This document shows positions 63,728 through 64,000 of a stretch of DNA of 64,000 nucleotides, piece after piece. The stretch comes from an uncultured Chlorobiaceae bacterium (GTDB lineage: Bacteria; Bacteroidota; Chlorobiia; Chlorobiales; Chlorobiaceae), in the NCBI GenBank assembly GCA_903866255.1, contig CAIPMW010000076.1, positions 1 to 64,000 of the forward strand. Reading direction: 5' to 3'. The position numbers and the translations under genes were made by a program. The notes below the pieces were generated by a model. It was not told the origin of the DNA, ran no database searches, and worked only from the letters and a program-made list of their open reading frames with translations. Numbering within the stretch: position 1 is the first letter of the stretch; every line of letters begins with the position of its first letter.

Positions 63728-64000
63728 CGTCAACCTCCATTTAAAACATGATCCCATTAAGCGGTATCGACTCTCCAACGCATCAGCTACAGAGCGTAAC
63801 ACTTTTTTACTACACGCCAAAATATAAAACTTTTTGACAGGAAAACAGAGAGAGGCAGTCACGTAAAACGAACGGTTCTCCCATTGCGCATAAAGGGACA
63901 CACGACGAACCCGCCTCAAGGCAGGTTTGTCGTGTGTGGTGATGATATTTTCAATTGCGGAGCTGTCTTTGGCATCATGAAGCGAGAGGGTATTCACTAA
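63728..64000. other. Upstream stretch with a long inverted repeat
   Basis: No gene is visible. 63899..63936 is a 38-base inverted repeat CACACGAC...GTCGTGTG with two mismatches and a 2-base loop, which could be a terminator of a gene outside the window or a small mobile palindrome. Confidence 0.6.

Noticed and set aside
63728-63997. A 90-residue N-terminal extension of the AAA/PD-(D/E)XK protein
   Set aside because: The ATG at 63727 has GGAGG in place and starts at the family's usual beginning; the extension crosses the long inverted repeat.

Overview
The window looks like chromosomal DNA of a green sulfur bacterium (Chlorobiaceae, Chlorobium/Pelodictyon type). The best evidence is a full-length (bacterio)chlorophyll magnesium-chelatase H subunit at 53981..57817. 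The ordinary housekeeping genes around it (thiC with a TPP riboswitch, tpiA, greA, htrA, trpE, lepB, lepA, fmt, def, guaB, three tRNA-Ser) fit that assignment. The species is an inference; the sequence does not name it.

Layout. (1) 1-36.3 kb is an accessory island, coded mostly on the minus strand. It carries an IS630-type transposase end and many toxin-antitoxin (TA) modules: BrnT/BrnA-like, two PIN modules, HigBA, DUF4160/DUF2442, ParE/RelE-type, AbiE, RelE, and UPF0175/DUF3368. It also has a DUF4062-ATPase-wHTH protein, a TIR protein with a neighbouring membrane protein, an OLD-family nuclease, and a type I restriction-modification system. In that system hsdM, a KilA-N gene and hsdS (10.2-14.6 kb) are separated by about 14 kb from hsdR, a YgjP-like metallopeptidase and a Schlafen/AlbA_2-type regulator (27.7-33.0 kb). 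The 14 kb between them hold TA modules and a compact four-gene operon at 18656..24945: NurA-like nuclease, HerA-like ATPase, GHKL ATPase and radical SAM protein. This operon is the best candidate for an undescribed system. A Fic protein with an AbiEi-like N-terminus ends the block. (2) 36.3-57.8 kb is core genome. (3) 57.8-64 kb is a second accessory stretch: an IS630 remnant, a broken Panacea-type TA pair, a YhcG nuclease, a broken Phd/PIN pair, a PD-(D/E)XK protein, an HrgA-like fragment and an AAA/PD-(D/E)XK protein.

Two patterns run through the accessory parts. First, short pieces of the same few genes recur in different orders, giving a mosaic of ghosts. The donors are the DUF4062-ATPase gene and its neighbouring AAA ATPase, ygjP, the 5' end of hsdR, UPF0175, a THUMP-like methyltransferase tail, and relE. 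Second, several ATPase-wHTH proteins carry an in-frame 12-bp tandem repeat between ATPase and wHTH. It encodes tetrapeptides such as KTPV, TTGK or GEVS. Copy number differs between duplicate copies (2 against 4, and 2 against 5), and in one copy the wHTH after the repeat has been replaced. This suggests slippage and recombination at the hinge as a way to vary the DNA-binding or sensing end of these proteins.

The core stretch reads as ordinary metabolism and information processing: thiamine pyrimidine synthesis under TPP control, triose phosphate isomerase, transcript cleavage factor, periplasmic protease, tryptophan and GMP synthesis, protein secretion and translation, and Mg insertion into protoporphyrin for chlorophyll.
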